Origin: Triatoma infestans
Lineage: Eukaryota; Arthropoda; Insecta; Hemiptera; Reduviidae
Assembly: GCA_011037195.1 (NCBI GenBank)
Contig: JAAEAF010006598.1
Coordinates: 1 to 64,000 of the forward strand
Length of the DNA: 64,000 nt
Reading direction: 5' to 3'
Part shown: in pieces, positions 41,979 to 53,290 of the stretch
Layout: every line of letters starts with the position of its first letter
How positions within the stretch are numbered: position 1 is the stretch's first letter
The notes under the pieces: generated by a model
Told to the model about the DNA's origin: nothing
The model's database searches: none
The model's input: only the letters and a program-made list of their open reading frames with translations
Program-made: the position numbers and the translations under genes

Positions 41979-42835
41979 ATGTGTGAGTCCATTCTTCAAT
42001 GGAACATGCGGGGCTACACTAGTAATATGGAAGGTTTACGCCGAATGGTGGCGGAACACCGTCCATTTGGGTTATGCCTTAGGAAACAAAGATTCGCCCG
42101 GGGCAACACATTCGAATTCCTGGGTACGTCATACACAGTAAAGAGGTACAACCTGCCCCTGGTGGGAGGGCGCGCGGTGGTGTGGCCGTTTGTATACGGG
42201 ATAACACCCCCGGCAGACGGCTACACCTCCAAACTAATTTACAAGCCGTAACCGTGCGCCTAGCTACACCACTGCAGATCACTATAGCTAGTATCTACCT
42301 GCCAGATATATTCTGGCGGAGAAGTGATCTGGAGAATTTGCTCTCGCAGCTCCCTATCCCGGTGTTGTTGATGGGAGACTTGAACTGTCACAACACCTGG
42401 TGGGGATCAGTGAAAACTGATGCTCGAGGCAGAACTCTTGAGGAGATTATAGACAATGCTAATCTGATGCTCCTCAACAATGGTGAAGTAACACGTTTCA
42501 ATGCACATTCAGGAGGCTTCAGTGCAATTGACCTGAGTGTGGCAACACCCACCATTGCTGCTCGTCTGGAATGGACCACACTAGATGAAATATATCACAG
42601 TGACCACTTTCCAATCTTAGTATCGAGCTCCATCTCCAGGTCAGATTATGTAATACCCTGGAGATACGACATCAAAAGGGCAAACTGGACTGCTTATGCC
42701 GCGAGAGTGATGATACCAAACTTTACAGGTGATGTGACCCTCGATACCAGGATATTCACAAAAGCGTTGGTTCATGCGGCCGAGGGCACAATACCGAGGG
42801 TTGGTGGGAGAGTCACAAGACCCCCCCGTCCCCTG
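41979..42835 (+). pseudogene. LINE-B APE-type endonuclease (frameshifted)
   Basis: Starts MCESILQWNMRGY (the Asn motif) and reaches GLCLRKQ where LQE[TS] is expected, so the catalytic Glu is lost. A frameshift near 42180 moves the reading into the frame with GVAVCIRDNTPG-like sequence. Then come MGDLNCHNTWWGS, FSAIDLSVATP and YHSDHFPIL, the D-N-H, S/T-x-I-D and SDH motifs of this nuclease. A second shift in the seven-C run at 42821-42827 leads into the RT frame. The domain nicks target DNA for primed reverse transcription. Confidence 0.88.
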
Positions 42836-43550
42836 GTGGACTCCAGAATGCAAGGCAGCCAAAGCAGCAAAAAAGCAGGCCCTAAATAGATTTAAAAGGT
42901 ATCCGACGGAGGAAAATTTAATAAATTTTAAAAGATTAAGAGCCAGGGAGAAGCGTTTAATCAAACAAACCAAAAAGGAAACCCTCACCTCCTATGTTTC
43001 AAAGATTTCCTCATCTTCAACTTTAAAGGAGGTGTGGAATAAGATAAGAGCTCTCTCTGGCAGTCGCAGAACCCCGTCGATACCGATACTAAAAATCAAT
43101 GATGTCGTCGTCACCGAGTCGGGAGATGTAGCTGGGGCCTTGGCTGGACACTTTTCTCAGGTGTCTAGCTCACAGGGTTACTCGGTGGAGTTTCTCCGGC
43201 GAAAAGGTGACGTGGAGCAACAGCCACTTGACTTTGAATCTGCCATCCTTGAAACATATAATGAACCGCTGACCATACAAGAATTAGAGAACGCTTTAAA
43301 GAAATGCAAAGATACTGCTCCAGGTTTGGATGGAATCCCGTATGCTATGATCAAAAACTTGAACGCAGCTGGGAAGCAAAGCCTTCTCCAGTTGTACAAT
43401 AGCATATGGGAGACAGGCCAATACCCTGATGGTTGGCGGGAAGCACTTATTATACCGATCCCTAAAGAAGGAAAAGACCCCAGTGAACCCTCTAGTTATA
43501 GACCTATTTCGTTGACCACCTGCTTGAGTAAGGTCCTCGAATCCAACATA
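42830..43550 (+). pseudogene. LINE-B reverse transcriptase, N-terminal part
   Basis: From VPWWTPECKAAKAAKKQALN through a linker to DTAPGLDGIPYAMIKNL and WREALIIPIPKEGKDPSEPS, YRPISLTTCLSKVLES, the first conserved RT blocks. Homology stops at about 43550. The motif with the first catalytic Asp, the YADD box and RNase H are missing. The open frame continues to 43772 only through unrelated A+T-rich sequence. Confidence 0.9.
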
Positions 43551-43554
43551 AACT

Positions 43555-44870
43555 ATATAAATAAAAACAAACTGAAAATTTACCTAAATTTAGAATATAA
43601 AAAATATTTTAAAGACATACAGAAAGTGTTTTTATTAGAAAATGATGACCATAATGTCCTAAACAAAAATAAAGGAAAAATAGAACTAAAAACTAAGATT
43701 ATAAAATTGATTAACAAAACTAAAGACTTGATTATAAAATTAAGGACCTTCTACCCAAAGAGCTATTTATAAATAAAAATATATTGTACATTTTTTCATA
43801 ATCCATATTGTAAAACAAGTTTTCCATAGCGAGCAATTCGGAGCAATATCCTGCAACATCGCATATATTTTGCTAAATATTTGGTGCGAAAATCACTGTA
43901 CTGCAAACAATGAAAAAGGAAATGACAAACGCTGTCTTTTTCATTTACTGCAAATACTGTACATTCTTAATATCGGGACAAAACCTATGTCGCCTGCCAT
44001 TATGGTACAGGGAAGGAAATTTTTTATTACACAACCTAAGTTGCGCGACTATCCTGATTTTGCTTATATGGCACTTAATAAATAAGTAGTCTTCTCCGAA
44101 TTTCAAGGAGCTACAATGCCGATAATGCATATTAAATGGAGAATTTATTATAGCATCTATATCCTTACTGATCAGCTAACCTTCGAATGATTTTATCATT
44201 TCCCTTCTCATCTGCGTCAAAGTGGATCCGGCAAGATTCTTCAGAATATCAATTACAATTACATTTAAGCAAAACCGAAATTGCGAATACCAGTTAAAAG
44301 GTAGGATACAACTTTTATCCAACTCAGCTAGTCTAGAGAAAATTATTTTAGGCAAACAATCATCGGCCATATTCATTATTTTAATTGCCCAGTCCAGCAT
44401 TCTGCTGAATAATTTTAATCTAAAGTGAAGCCTGCCAGTTTCCACCCGCACTTAACAATCAGGAGTGTTGTGAGGCAATGCCAAAAGCGATTTCAAAAAT
44501 TTTATCTGTCCCCTCTCTATTAATTCATAATAATCACAACCCCCACACCTCTGAAGCATACAGTAGAACACTTTCTGCTAGAAAGTTAAATAGACAAATT
44601 TTAGTCCCCCAGTAATCAGACTTGAGTTTTTTTAACAAATTTAAAACTGCAGAACTGGCAATATTATAAATATTAAATTTAACGATTGCATTTTTACAAG
44701 CCACTCGAAATTTGGCCGAGCTAGCAAAACCTACTCCCAAATAATTAGAAGTTTGTACAAATTCCATTCATTGTTATAATACAAGTGTTTCATTCTGCCT
44801 AACCTAGAGCTTTTCTGAAATGGTACAACCTCAGTTTTTGAAATGTAGGATTTAAATGATATTGTTTAAG
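43555..44870 (-). pseudogene. LINE-D ORF2, RT C-terminal region to 3' end (minus)
   Basis: Reading leftwards: a decayed YISKTEVVPFQK (about 44845-44800), then EFVQTSNYLGVGFASSAKF and LAESVLLYASEVWGL (44767-44534), the post-catalytic segment of non-LTR RT. ELIERGQIKFLKSLLALPHN and RVETGRLHFRLKLFSRMLDW (to 44176) follow, then VAQLRLCNKKFPSLYHNG (about 44035-43985) and a decayed Cys/His tail. Several frames and stops. The catalytic RT core upstream is not present. Confidence 0.75.
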
Positions 44871-45153
44871 TAAATAAATAATAAATAATTTGATTTTTGA
44901 CTACACGCACATAGATATGCATTATATGATATATATCTATATATATATATAAATATATATATAAACCCCACATAATATATATATAGGGTGACCAGAGTTA
45001 TATGCTCCACCCACTTTTTTTTTTTAAACGGCGGGAAATTTCGAAAAAATAGAAAACCGTATTTAATCATTTTTAGTGTAGGTTATTTTCAGTGATTGAT
45101 CCATTTTTTTTTATACCTCAATATCCCGAGATACAGCATCCAACTTTTTTTTT

Positions 45154-45778
45154 NNNNNNNNNNNNNNNNNNNNNNNNNNNNNNNNNNNNNNNNNNNNNNN
45201 NNNNNNNNNNNNNNNNNNNNNNNNNNNNNNNNNNNNNNNNNNNNNNNNNNNNNNNNNNNNNNNNNNNNNNNNNNNNNNNNNNNNNNNNNNNNNNNNNNNN
45301 NNNNNNNNNNNNNNNNNNNNNNNNNNNNNNNNNNNNNNNNNNNNNNNNNNNNNNNNNNNNNNNNNNNNNNNNNNNNNNNNNNNNNNNNNNNNNNNNNNNN
45401 NNNNNNNNNNNNNNNNNNNNNNNNNNNNNNNNNNNNNNNNNNNNNNNNNNNNNNNNNNNNNNNNNNNNNNNNNNNNNNNNNNNNNNNNNNNNNNNNNNNN
45501 NNNNNNNNNNNNNNNNNNNNNNNNNNNNNNNNNNNNNNNNNNNNNNNNNNNNNNNNNNNNNNNNNNNNNNNNNNNNNNNNNNNNNNNNNNNNNNNNNNNN
45601 NNNNNNNNNNNNNNNNNNNNNNNNNNNNNNNNNNNNNNNNNNNNNNNNNNNNNNNNNNNNNNNNNNNNNNNNNNNNNNNNNNNNNNNNNNNNNNNNNNNN
45701 NNNNNNNNNNNNNNNNNNNNNNNNNNNNNNNNNNNNNNNNNNNNNNNNNNNNNNNNNNNNNNNNNNNNNNNNNNNNNN
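45154..45778. other. Assembly gap (625 N)
   Basis: Run of N; nothing can be said about its content or true length. Long apparent frames across it are artefacts. Confidence 1.
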
Positions 45779-46090
45779 TGATGGCGTGTGGCGAAGGTAA
45801 CTTGTGGATTTTCTTCTGCCCATATTCTAAAGTCCCAACGATTAAGAAGGCCATTGTTGGTAAACTTTGATTCATTAGTCCATAAAATTGTGCATTTTTT
45901 GTGGGGATATCTAAAAATAAAGCGTACAGTAACCTTAATCCCGTGGCTTCAGTCGAAGATCTGAACGTCGAATAACTTGCCTCTGCCTAGATGTTGACTT
46001 GCCACCCAAGTGTGCTAAAACAGAGCGTGGAGTCCAGAGTTTGGTTCCCTATCCGTGATGGGGCCCCGTTTGAGAGCTTCTTAAAGAAAA
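45779..46090 (-). pseudogene. Mariner-like transposase fragment
   Basis: The minus strand from about 45894 reads ILWTNESKFTNNGLLNRWDF then RIWAEENPQVTFATRH up to the gap. The W-T-[D]-E-S-x-F-x-N-x-G-x-x-N-R pattern is the first catalytic segment of an IS630/Tc1/mariner-type DDE transposase. Here the Asp codon is AAT (Asn, 45876-45874), which would inactivate it. Upstream (to about 46090) a decayed N-terminal region in other frames matches that at 13.93-14.06 kb. The C-terminal half is in the gap. Confidence 0.75.
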
Positions 46091-46408
46091 AATAAGGTAA
46101 TTTTGAAATTAAAATGAAATTTGTTTTTCATATTTTAAAATTACCATAACTTGGAAAAAACCTAACCGCATATTTTAAATTTTTTTTTTTTTTAGAGGCT
46201 CAATTACTATAAAAATATGCAAAAAAAAATATAATGTTTCCATTGGAAAAAAAAAGGTTGGATGCTGTATCTCGGGTTATGGGGTTTAAAAATGGATCAA
46301 TAACTGAAATAAACTAGACAAAACATGATACATACGTGTTTTCATTTTCGAAATTTCCGCCGTTTAAAAAAAAAGGGCCTGGGGGGGGGAATATAACTCT
46401 GGCACCTG

Positions 46409-46439
<31 letters not shown>

Positions 46440-46489
46440 CCCATATATATACCCCATATATAATATAATGTTTGAATATATGATCAAAA

Positions 46490-46800
46490 AAGTTTGGAGA
46501 CCACTGCTTTAGAGGAAAGCTACTGTCCCCTCCCCCTAAGTTTCAAAAAATAAATTTTCCCGGGAAAATGTTTTAAATAAAAGCGATAGGTGTTTGTGTA
46601 TGTAGCTAGTGTACCGAGTTAAAAGAAAATTGTTGGAGCTGTTTTCGAAAAAAATCACGAAAAACTGAAAAAAAGCATACAGTAAAGTATGGGTTGATGG
46701 ATTTTACCCGAAAGCTTTTATTTCGAATTCTGAGAATTTTCGGTAGAAATTAAAAAATATTTCCGGTAGAAAAGTAAATTTCGACAATTCAGCACCATTA
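46490..46800 (-). repeat. DR1 fragment (minus)
   Basis: Complement of the ttttcccgggaaaa (about 46555) and gattttctcgaaaa (about 46640) landmarks. Confidence 0.7.
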
Positions 46801-47339
46801 TTATAATATACTTGTTTCTTAAGAAGCAAAATTCATCGTACCTTAAATTCATATCAAAAGTCATTAAATCAATTAATTGTTTCATATTTTTGTATCGCTA
46901 TTACATGTATAAAAGATATAGAGACCTGCCTGTAAATAGCCTTGATGACGGGGCTAGTTAGTTCACCTATAACTTATAACATTACCGCTGGAGGCCACCA
47001 CGAGCAAACTATTATACACACTTCAAACAAGTGAGTAGTTTCGTCAGAGTCTTTGGCGTACTCTTATAATTTCTACAAAAAAAAAAGCCAAACTCAAAAA
47101 AAAGAAGGAATCGAAATGAGATATCGATCTTTGCTCAGACTAGTTTCCTTCTTGTAAATTCGCTCTATGTACCTAGCCCGCATTTTTCCCCCCTTACAAG
47201 AGAAAAATATATTGATTCCAATTAATTGAGGTGTGGCCGTTTATCACATATTTACATATTTAATTTATGTTGAAATTATTTTATACTTTTCATACAAACA
47301 ATTCTTCGAATTAATTTACAACTTTTTTTTTTTTTTTAC
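46801..47339. other. Nothing recognised
   Basis: No supported feature. Confidence 0.4.
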
Positions 47340-47895
47340 TTAATTACTTTTTAATTTTCCTCTTAATGAGGAAGTATTGCGAATAAGTCAATTTTTTTTT
47401 TTTATAAAAGTTTTCACAGGAAACACACGTTTTGAGGTCCAATAGTCCAAACAAATTTATGTTTAGACCGTTTTGTTCGAGTGGTCAACATAACCCCCAA
47501 AAATGAAAAATCTCAGAAAGTTCAAACTTGATATTTCGTTTAAGTTTCACCAAACGTCCAGACAATAAAGTTTTGGACAAACCGGAAATATAAACTTACA
47601 AAATGGATTTTTTAGTTTTTTGAGATTTTCTCGAAAACAGCTCCAAGATTTTTTTTTTAAACTTGGTATATTACCAACACATACCGAGAGCTACAACTTA
47701 TACATTTTCTGGAGCAATATTGCACTAGGAAAATTCATTGGAGGAATTTTTGGGGGGGAGGGATGAAGTTATATTTTCCTTAAAGTGCTATTTTAACTTA
47801 CTATATGATTCATCTGTATAATATCAACAGAATTAAATATGTAGCCAAAATTTCGTAGTTTGAAGAAAATCGGTTGGCCGGAAATCCGGTTCACA
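47340..47895 (+). repeat. DR1 copy
   Basis: 5' end near 47360 (cctcttaatgaggaagtatt), monomer with accggaaatataaacttac (about 47580), second monomer start ggccggaaatccgg at about 47876. No (GT)n tract in this copy. Confidence 0.75.
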
Positions 47896-48051
47896 TATGA
47901 AAATATATATATATATATATGCGAATCCCAAATAAAATATAAAAGTCTTACTTCCAGGAAACCGGTTTTCTCATTTCAATTATTCAGTTATGATGTTACA
48001 AGTTATATAGAAATTTTCAATTACAACAACTTTTGAAAGTGTTATAAGAGA

Positions 48052-48140
48052 TGTTGTGGTTGGGTCCGCAGAGCTGGAAAGCGTCAGGGATATGTTCCGT
48101 AATAGTGTGCTCCTTCAGCTCTGCGGACCCAACCACAACA
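48052..48140. repeat. HR1 tails as a perfect 25-bp inverted repeat
   Basis: 48052-48076 and 48116-48140 are exact reverse complements separated by 39 bases. The arms are HR1 tail sequence (ctctgcggacccaaccacaa), and HR1-type gcaggc...acggaaaatatctct follows to about 48175. Neither side has the hammerhead core. Confidence 0.9.
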
Positions 48141-48180
48141 ACATAGAAGCAGGCTTTTACGGAAAATATCTCTACAGTTA

Positions 48181-48699
48181 TGAGAGTTATAACTTTTGTG
48201 TGTGTTAATGAAATAAGTATTAAATTATGCCCTAAAGGGATATTAAACTCTTTGTGGTAAGATTCATTGAATATTAACAATAGAAAAGCTTCACCCCTCT
48301 CCAAATCACTCGGTTCATATTTAATTGTAATAACTACAGTTTAATAGTCTGGAACACTCCAGCGAACTACTTGTTCTTTATTCTCCAAGCTTATCTTCCT
48401 TCATTTAATAAAATATATATATAGTTTTAAATTTTAATTTGTTATAGTTTTATTTCACCATTTAAATATATGATAGAATTTATTTGTTCTATTGTTTATT
48501 AGGTATGTTGTATAAAACTAATAACAGTGGGTGGGAGTTTATATCGTGATTGGTAGATTAAATTCTGTCAGCTGGCTTTATTGTGCCGAGATTATACAGT
48601 GACACGCTTACGTAACACGGTCAAATGCACGAATCTGATCCTATCTGATAATAGTTTGGAATTTAAATCATGATGTCTCTGATGATAATCTTTAATAAC
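48181..48699. other. Nothing recognised
   Basis: A 95-codon minus frame (48017-48304) crosses the HR1 repeat and is not supported as a gene. Confidence 0.45.
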
Positions 48700-48821
48700 A
48701 AAATAGAAAAAAAAAAATGTTTTTTTTAACCAAACGTGAAACATTCACACGCCGCTCTTCTATAGCAATCACTACAATTAAATCGACACATTTTCTTAGA
48801 ACTTTTTTCGATATTTTTGTT

Positions 48822-48857
<36 letters not shown>

Positions 48858-49345
48858 ACACACACACACACACCGAGATCAACCGAAATAAAATTTTTTT
48901 TCAAAAACAAATCACATTTCTAAAATTTGTCACTTGCAATACTTGCTCTATAGCAGCAGCAACAGGTAGTTAAGGCCAAAAAAAATCTAGTATGAAACAC
49001 TCACACGACTTTCACTTCCTCCATATTAATACAATCTAATTATCTTTAAAATTGCGATCTTCAAAATTTTCTTTAAGAATTTGTATGGAGCGCCCCAATT
49101 TGAAAACCAACAAAACTTTACGCTGTTTAAATTTAAACCCAACTCCGCAGTCTCCCAAAACCCCTCTAAATACATTTTTTGTATTTTTATGTTTCAAATA
49201 AAAGTGGTATGTTTATATCTATACAGTCAGCACATACCAAATAAATTTAAAGGAAATCCGTGAAAGTCGTTTACGAGAAAATACCAAGAAATTCTAAAAC
49301 CTATTCCGATTTTTTCACATTTGGTATTTTAGCAATTCTTCCAAT
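48700..49345 (-). repeat. Two DR1 pieces (minus)
   Basis: A first piece with the (CA)n tract 48829-48872, then, starting with the 3'-end complement agtatgaaacactcacacga (about 48989), a second piece to about 49345. Confidence 0.75.
48829..48872. repeat. (CA)n microsatellite within DR1
   Basis: About 44 bases with one TA interruption, at the fixed microsatellite position of a minus-strand DR1 copy. Confidence 0.95.
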
Positions 49346-49384
49346 GATATTTTATAAGTGGGAGTACCTTTATTTATTTCATTA

Positions 49385-49835
49385 TTTATTAAATTCGAGT
49401 GCCTTTCGGCCTGGGACCTAACCCTATATGGCCCCCCCGATTTTCCCCCAAATAATACCCCTAGTTAATCTCCCCTGTAATCTGCCGGATTGTCTACAAT
49501 ATCCTAAAATATCTTTCAATTCTCTACCAATTCTCCCAGGATATCCCGCAAGAGGGATGCCCTCCCAAACACACGAAACCTAGTACTAGCGAAACGGGGA
49601 CACTGACATAGATAGTGATACTCCGTTTCCCTAATTCCATCATCGCAGTTCTGACATATGAGACGTCCTCCCTATATTTTGCAAATGACTAGCCATGTGT
49701 GACACTAAACCTACTAAAGTCCTCAGCCATATTCTACTAAGGGACAGGAGGTAATCTGAAACCTGCAGCTTAGTCCCATTGGTAGTACCATATAGTCAGT
49801 CTATTGAAGTGGTATTTTAGAGCGAAGCTTAAGGT
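49385..49835 (-). pseudogene. LINE-C C-terminus and 3' end (minus)
   Basis: The minus strand reads VSDYLLSLSRIWLRTLVGLV (about 49770-49700), a decayed Cys/His segment, then the region ending at ccgaaaggcactcgaattta (about 49411-49392). It parallels 17.87-18.29 kb closely and in the same order; stops and frameshifts throughout. Confidence 0.75.
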
Positions 49836-50205
49836 TATTGTACCCCGTCCCTAAAAAAACCCCAAAAATCAATTTTTCTAGGAAAATGTTTCAAATAAAG
49901 TGAAAGATATTTCTGAATGTAGATAGTAGTACTCGAAGTTTAAAGAAAATCGTTGGACCTGTTTTCGAGAAAATCGCAAAAAACAGAAAACAAAATTCAG
50001 TAAATCGCACTTGCTTTTGATGGATTTTTCTCAAAACCTTCGTGTCAAATGACTTTGTCAGGTGACTTTAACACGATCACAATACTTCCTCTTACCAAGA
50101 GCTAGGGGAAAAAAAGCAAGAAGAAGTTCAGTGAAGTCGTACTTCCGGTTATTTTAAACGTTCTTCACAGATTATCTGGTGAAATACCTAAACGGAAGTT
50201 TATGT
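49815..50205 (-). repeat. DR1 copy (minus)
   Basis: Starts inside a monomer, reaches the 5'-end complement at about 50077-50105 (cacgatcacaatacttcctc). A short extra DR1 piece follows. Confidence 0.7.
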
Positions 50206-50289
50206 TTTTGAATATTCAATTCTTCGTATTTTTAAGTTTTTAAAATGGGAATTTCATTAGATTACTTGTGCATATCTCAGCCTAACATT

Positions 50290-50490
50290 AAGAAACTAAA
50301 GTTTGGTTGTTTGTCAGTGTTGCGATAGATAACTGGTGGGTGGGTGCCTTCAAGGATCACGCAGGAGTCGCTCTCCAGACTCCAAAGTCTAATTAAACAG
50401 ACAGGACTGGAAAGGACACTATAAATTATGGGGGCCACAATAGACCCTAGGGGTCGCGGTACTTATCCCTCACAGAATCTAATCTAGAAA
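50290..50490 (+). repeat. LINE-C 3' end
   Basis: gtctaattaaacagacagga (about 50388), then gggggccacaatagaccct and ggggtcgcgg, ending in cagaatctaatctag (50475-50490), matching 13.27-13.48 kb. Confidence 0.75.
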
Positions 50491-51729
50491 AATCGAATAT
50501 AAGATTAGGAACTTCCAGGCAGTCACCAGATCAACTTTGATGAGTATAGGCATCAGATAAATATTGTCACTTTATCAACATAAATCTTATAAGATTCACC
50601 AACAAGCTAGGCCACACTGGCTCACCACGGTTACAACAAGCAAGAGTGTTATAACAACCATCTCATTCTCTTCAGTTCACCATTACATGGTCTCATTTTC
50701 TTGTTGCCATTACAGTATCGTCTTATCATCGTGAACCGTTCCCCTAACTTTGCTGGTCATTTACGAATTTATCTATACCATAATTTAAGACATATTTGAC
50801 TACAATGGAACTTGAAATACTACGTGGTTTGGGGGGGGGAGGGCATACAGTATATCCACTATAGACGAGGAAGTCCATTAGTATTTGATAATGGTGGCGA
50901 GCTGTATTAATAAAGAGGAATAATAAAAGCATGTCCTTCTAAAACGTTAATAATGTATTCAGATATATCGCATACAATTATTCTATAATACGATTGCATA
51001 TCTGATGAACCAGTTATTATTTACATATTTGTAAGGTCGGTCATATGTTTCTTATGGATTTATAAATAACATTTGTTTTCTTTCTCTGTTTATATAATTT
51101 TTTTATTTTCTTCACCATTTATTATCATAATCGGCCATGCCCTTTTAACATCCACTAATCTCTCGAAACATGTAGTGTAAAGTATTTGTCCTTTCAATAG
51201 TGATTTAAAAGGTTTATATTATATATTCCACAAATACTATTTATTACATTCATATTACATTCCTGTAAAGTATTATAAAGGGTAGCAAAAGTAAAAAGTA
51301 TCACATTACTATCATTACAAAAAAAAATAACACCGATTGTTATATAATCGATGTATTAAATATTTATTGCTTACTTTCAAAGTTTTTAACTTTATTTTGT
51401 AATGTCGATTTAGTTATAGTTAATTTTGTGCTTGTATGTGTCTAAAAAAAAGGTGTGCAAAGTAACGATTTTTACCTTTTGCGTCCTGTAATCAGATTTA
51501 AATATCTACATCTTGCTTGAGAAAGAAGTCACATGCATACACCTAGAGACACTTCCTTGTATTTAAATTTTAACATTTCAATAAATAAAATTTTAAAAAG
51601 CAAATTTAGAAATCACAATCGATATTTCTTTATTCTGAGACAGGTGAATGTCAGGCTGTTGAATATGTATAATCTTTTAGGCCTTCGCATCCAATCTCAA
51701 GAAAAACAATTTTTGCAGATTGATACGGC
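50491..51729. other. A+T-rich stretch, nothing recognised
   Basis: An 83-codon plus frame (51533-51784) has no recognised motif. Confidence 0.45.
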
Positions 51730-51732
51730 GTC

Positions 51733-51888
51733 GGTGGTTTGTTATAAACTGACATTTGCCTATATTGCACTGAACTACTTCTAGGTAATATTGGAGGTGC
51801 TGGCTTCTTGTTGCTGGCATTCGAGGCGCCACTACCCTGAAGAATTTCATTGGAATATGGACGAAACGTCAGTTATAACAAACCAAAT
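51733..51888 (+). repeat. Fold-back repeat with hammerhead-like core
   Basis: ggtttgttataaactgac (about 51737-51754) pairs with gtcagttataacaaacc (about 51868-51884) with one extra base. Between them, CTGAAGA (51837-51843), a stem UUCAU/AUGGA (51846-51850 with 51857-51861) and GAAACGTC (51863-51870) follow the hammerhead order. The usual short stem I is not seen, so the call is tentative. Confidence 0.4.
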
Positions 51889-52734
51889 GACGCGGTCACA
51901 ACTCGATAAACCTATATATATATAAAGATTTTTGTGAAAAAGATTTGTTGGTCTTCAAACAGCGCAATTTGTTTGGATTGTGAGAGTATAAGTGTATAAT
52001 GGGTATGATGAAGGAGAGAAATTGTTTGGTCTGAATGAACAAACTAAATATGGTTGAACACTGTATAATGTTAAAAGTAACAGTGGCTGCCTGGACTTTA
52101 CACTAAAATGGTAAAGGGTAAGGTAAATGACACATTGTGACTGGAGAGTGAACACTAGTGTATATCTATCTCCCGTCGCTGTTTATGCAGTTTCTCCCAC
52201 TCTAGTCCGAGAGAGTGGTCCTATCATTTTTGTCTCTCTTTCTCTGCTATGGATCCTCTCATTGGATCCTATTACAAGTGTATACGGCATATCTCATAAT
52301 AAAAATCTAGTGTGAAACTAGACCGACTAGACCTAGAGACCAAAGCGTGAGGATAGTGAGCTCAAAATAAAATGTTTGTACAACAACAACAAAAATATAT
52401 AAAATTTGCTCAGGTAATTATTGTAATTAATAAAAATAAAGGTGACATTGAAATATTATTAAATTAATACAAAACAATACCAATATGCATTTCATATAAT
52501 GTTGTGGATAATGATTATTACTAAACATTACACTTGCTGTCTATCACTATAATGTAGTAACATTAGTAAGGGGTTATAATATTCCTTTTATTTTATACAT
52601 TAGCGAGACATAATATAATTTAACGGAACCAATGTAATAATCACGAACAATACTATTATCACAAATTGTTAGTGGCCGAGTGTTTTTTATTATTGTTTTC
52701 TTATACAATGCTATTTCTTTTATTCATTCTTCTA
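51889..52734. other. Nothing recognised
   Basis: A+T-rich; no supported feature. Confidence 0.45.
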
Positions 52735-53290
52735 GAGAAAAAAAGAATCTGGTGTGAAACACTCACGCGACATTCTTTTACTACAATTTACTAAGTTATA
52801 ATTCACTTCACATATAATTCTTGCAAGATGTTTATTTGGTTTCCATTTTACATGAATGGGAGAATGTGAACTTTAAAAAGCGACTTTTTGAGGAAAGCAT
52901 AACCTCCCCCTCCCCTCCCAAAACACCCGTACGTGAATTTTCTCGGAAAAAGTTCCAAACAAAACTGCGAGGTCTGTGCATGTACAGTTTGTATACCAAG
53001 TTTAATGAAACCTGTCGGCATTTTCATAGAGACAATCTCAAAAAATTTAAAAAAATTCAAGTGGTATTTCCGGTATGACCGCTTTCGACCAAAACCTTAT
53101 TGTCAGATTCCTTGGGGTGGAACTTAAACTGAATCGTAAGTTTGAACTTTCCGCGATTTTCTCTCTTTGAGCTGACCAAACACACCAGTTTTCGGATTTA
53201 TGGGACCTCAAAACTATATTTCCGGGAAACTCGATATCGAAAATATGACAGGATCGTAATACTTCCTCTTGTACTAGCAGTATGAGACAG
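52735..53290 (-). repeat. DR1 copy (minus)
   Basis: 3'-end complement ggtgtgaaacactcacgcga (about 52751) to 5'-end complement gatcgtaatacttcctct (about 53252). About 550 bases, one monomer. Confidence 0.75.

Larger units (their letters stand above)
40930..43550 (+). mobile_element. LINE-B (I-type), best copy: gag-like ORF1, endonuclease and RT start
   Basis: In order: zinc-knuckle ORF1 (to about 41840), ORF2 endonuclease from 41979 and the N-terminal RT region to a sharp break at about 43550, just before the RT catalytic core. Beyond the break the sequence is A+T-rich and belongs to an oppositely oriented LINE. Frameshifts make it inactive. Confidence 0.85.
44985..46412 (-). mobile_element. 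Tc1/mariner-like element with long terminal inverted repeats, gapped
   Basis: The left end starts AGGGTGACCAGAGTTATATG (44985-45004) next to TA. The right end is its decayed complement (about 46389-46408), also flanked by TA. The ends are inverted repeats of at least about 165 bases (44985-45153 versus 46245-46412). An assembly gap hides the centre. A related end is at 13.93-14.40 kb. Confidence 0.8.

Noticed and set aside
45089..45875. Several 230-254-codon frames across the N run
   Set aside because: They consist almost entirely of unknown residues from the assembly gap.
48017..48304. 95-codon minus frame
   Set aside because: Crosses the HR1 inverted repeat; coding appearance comes from the repeat.
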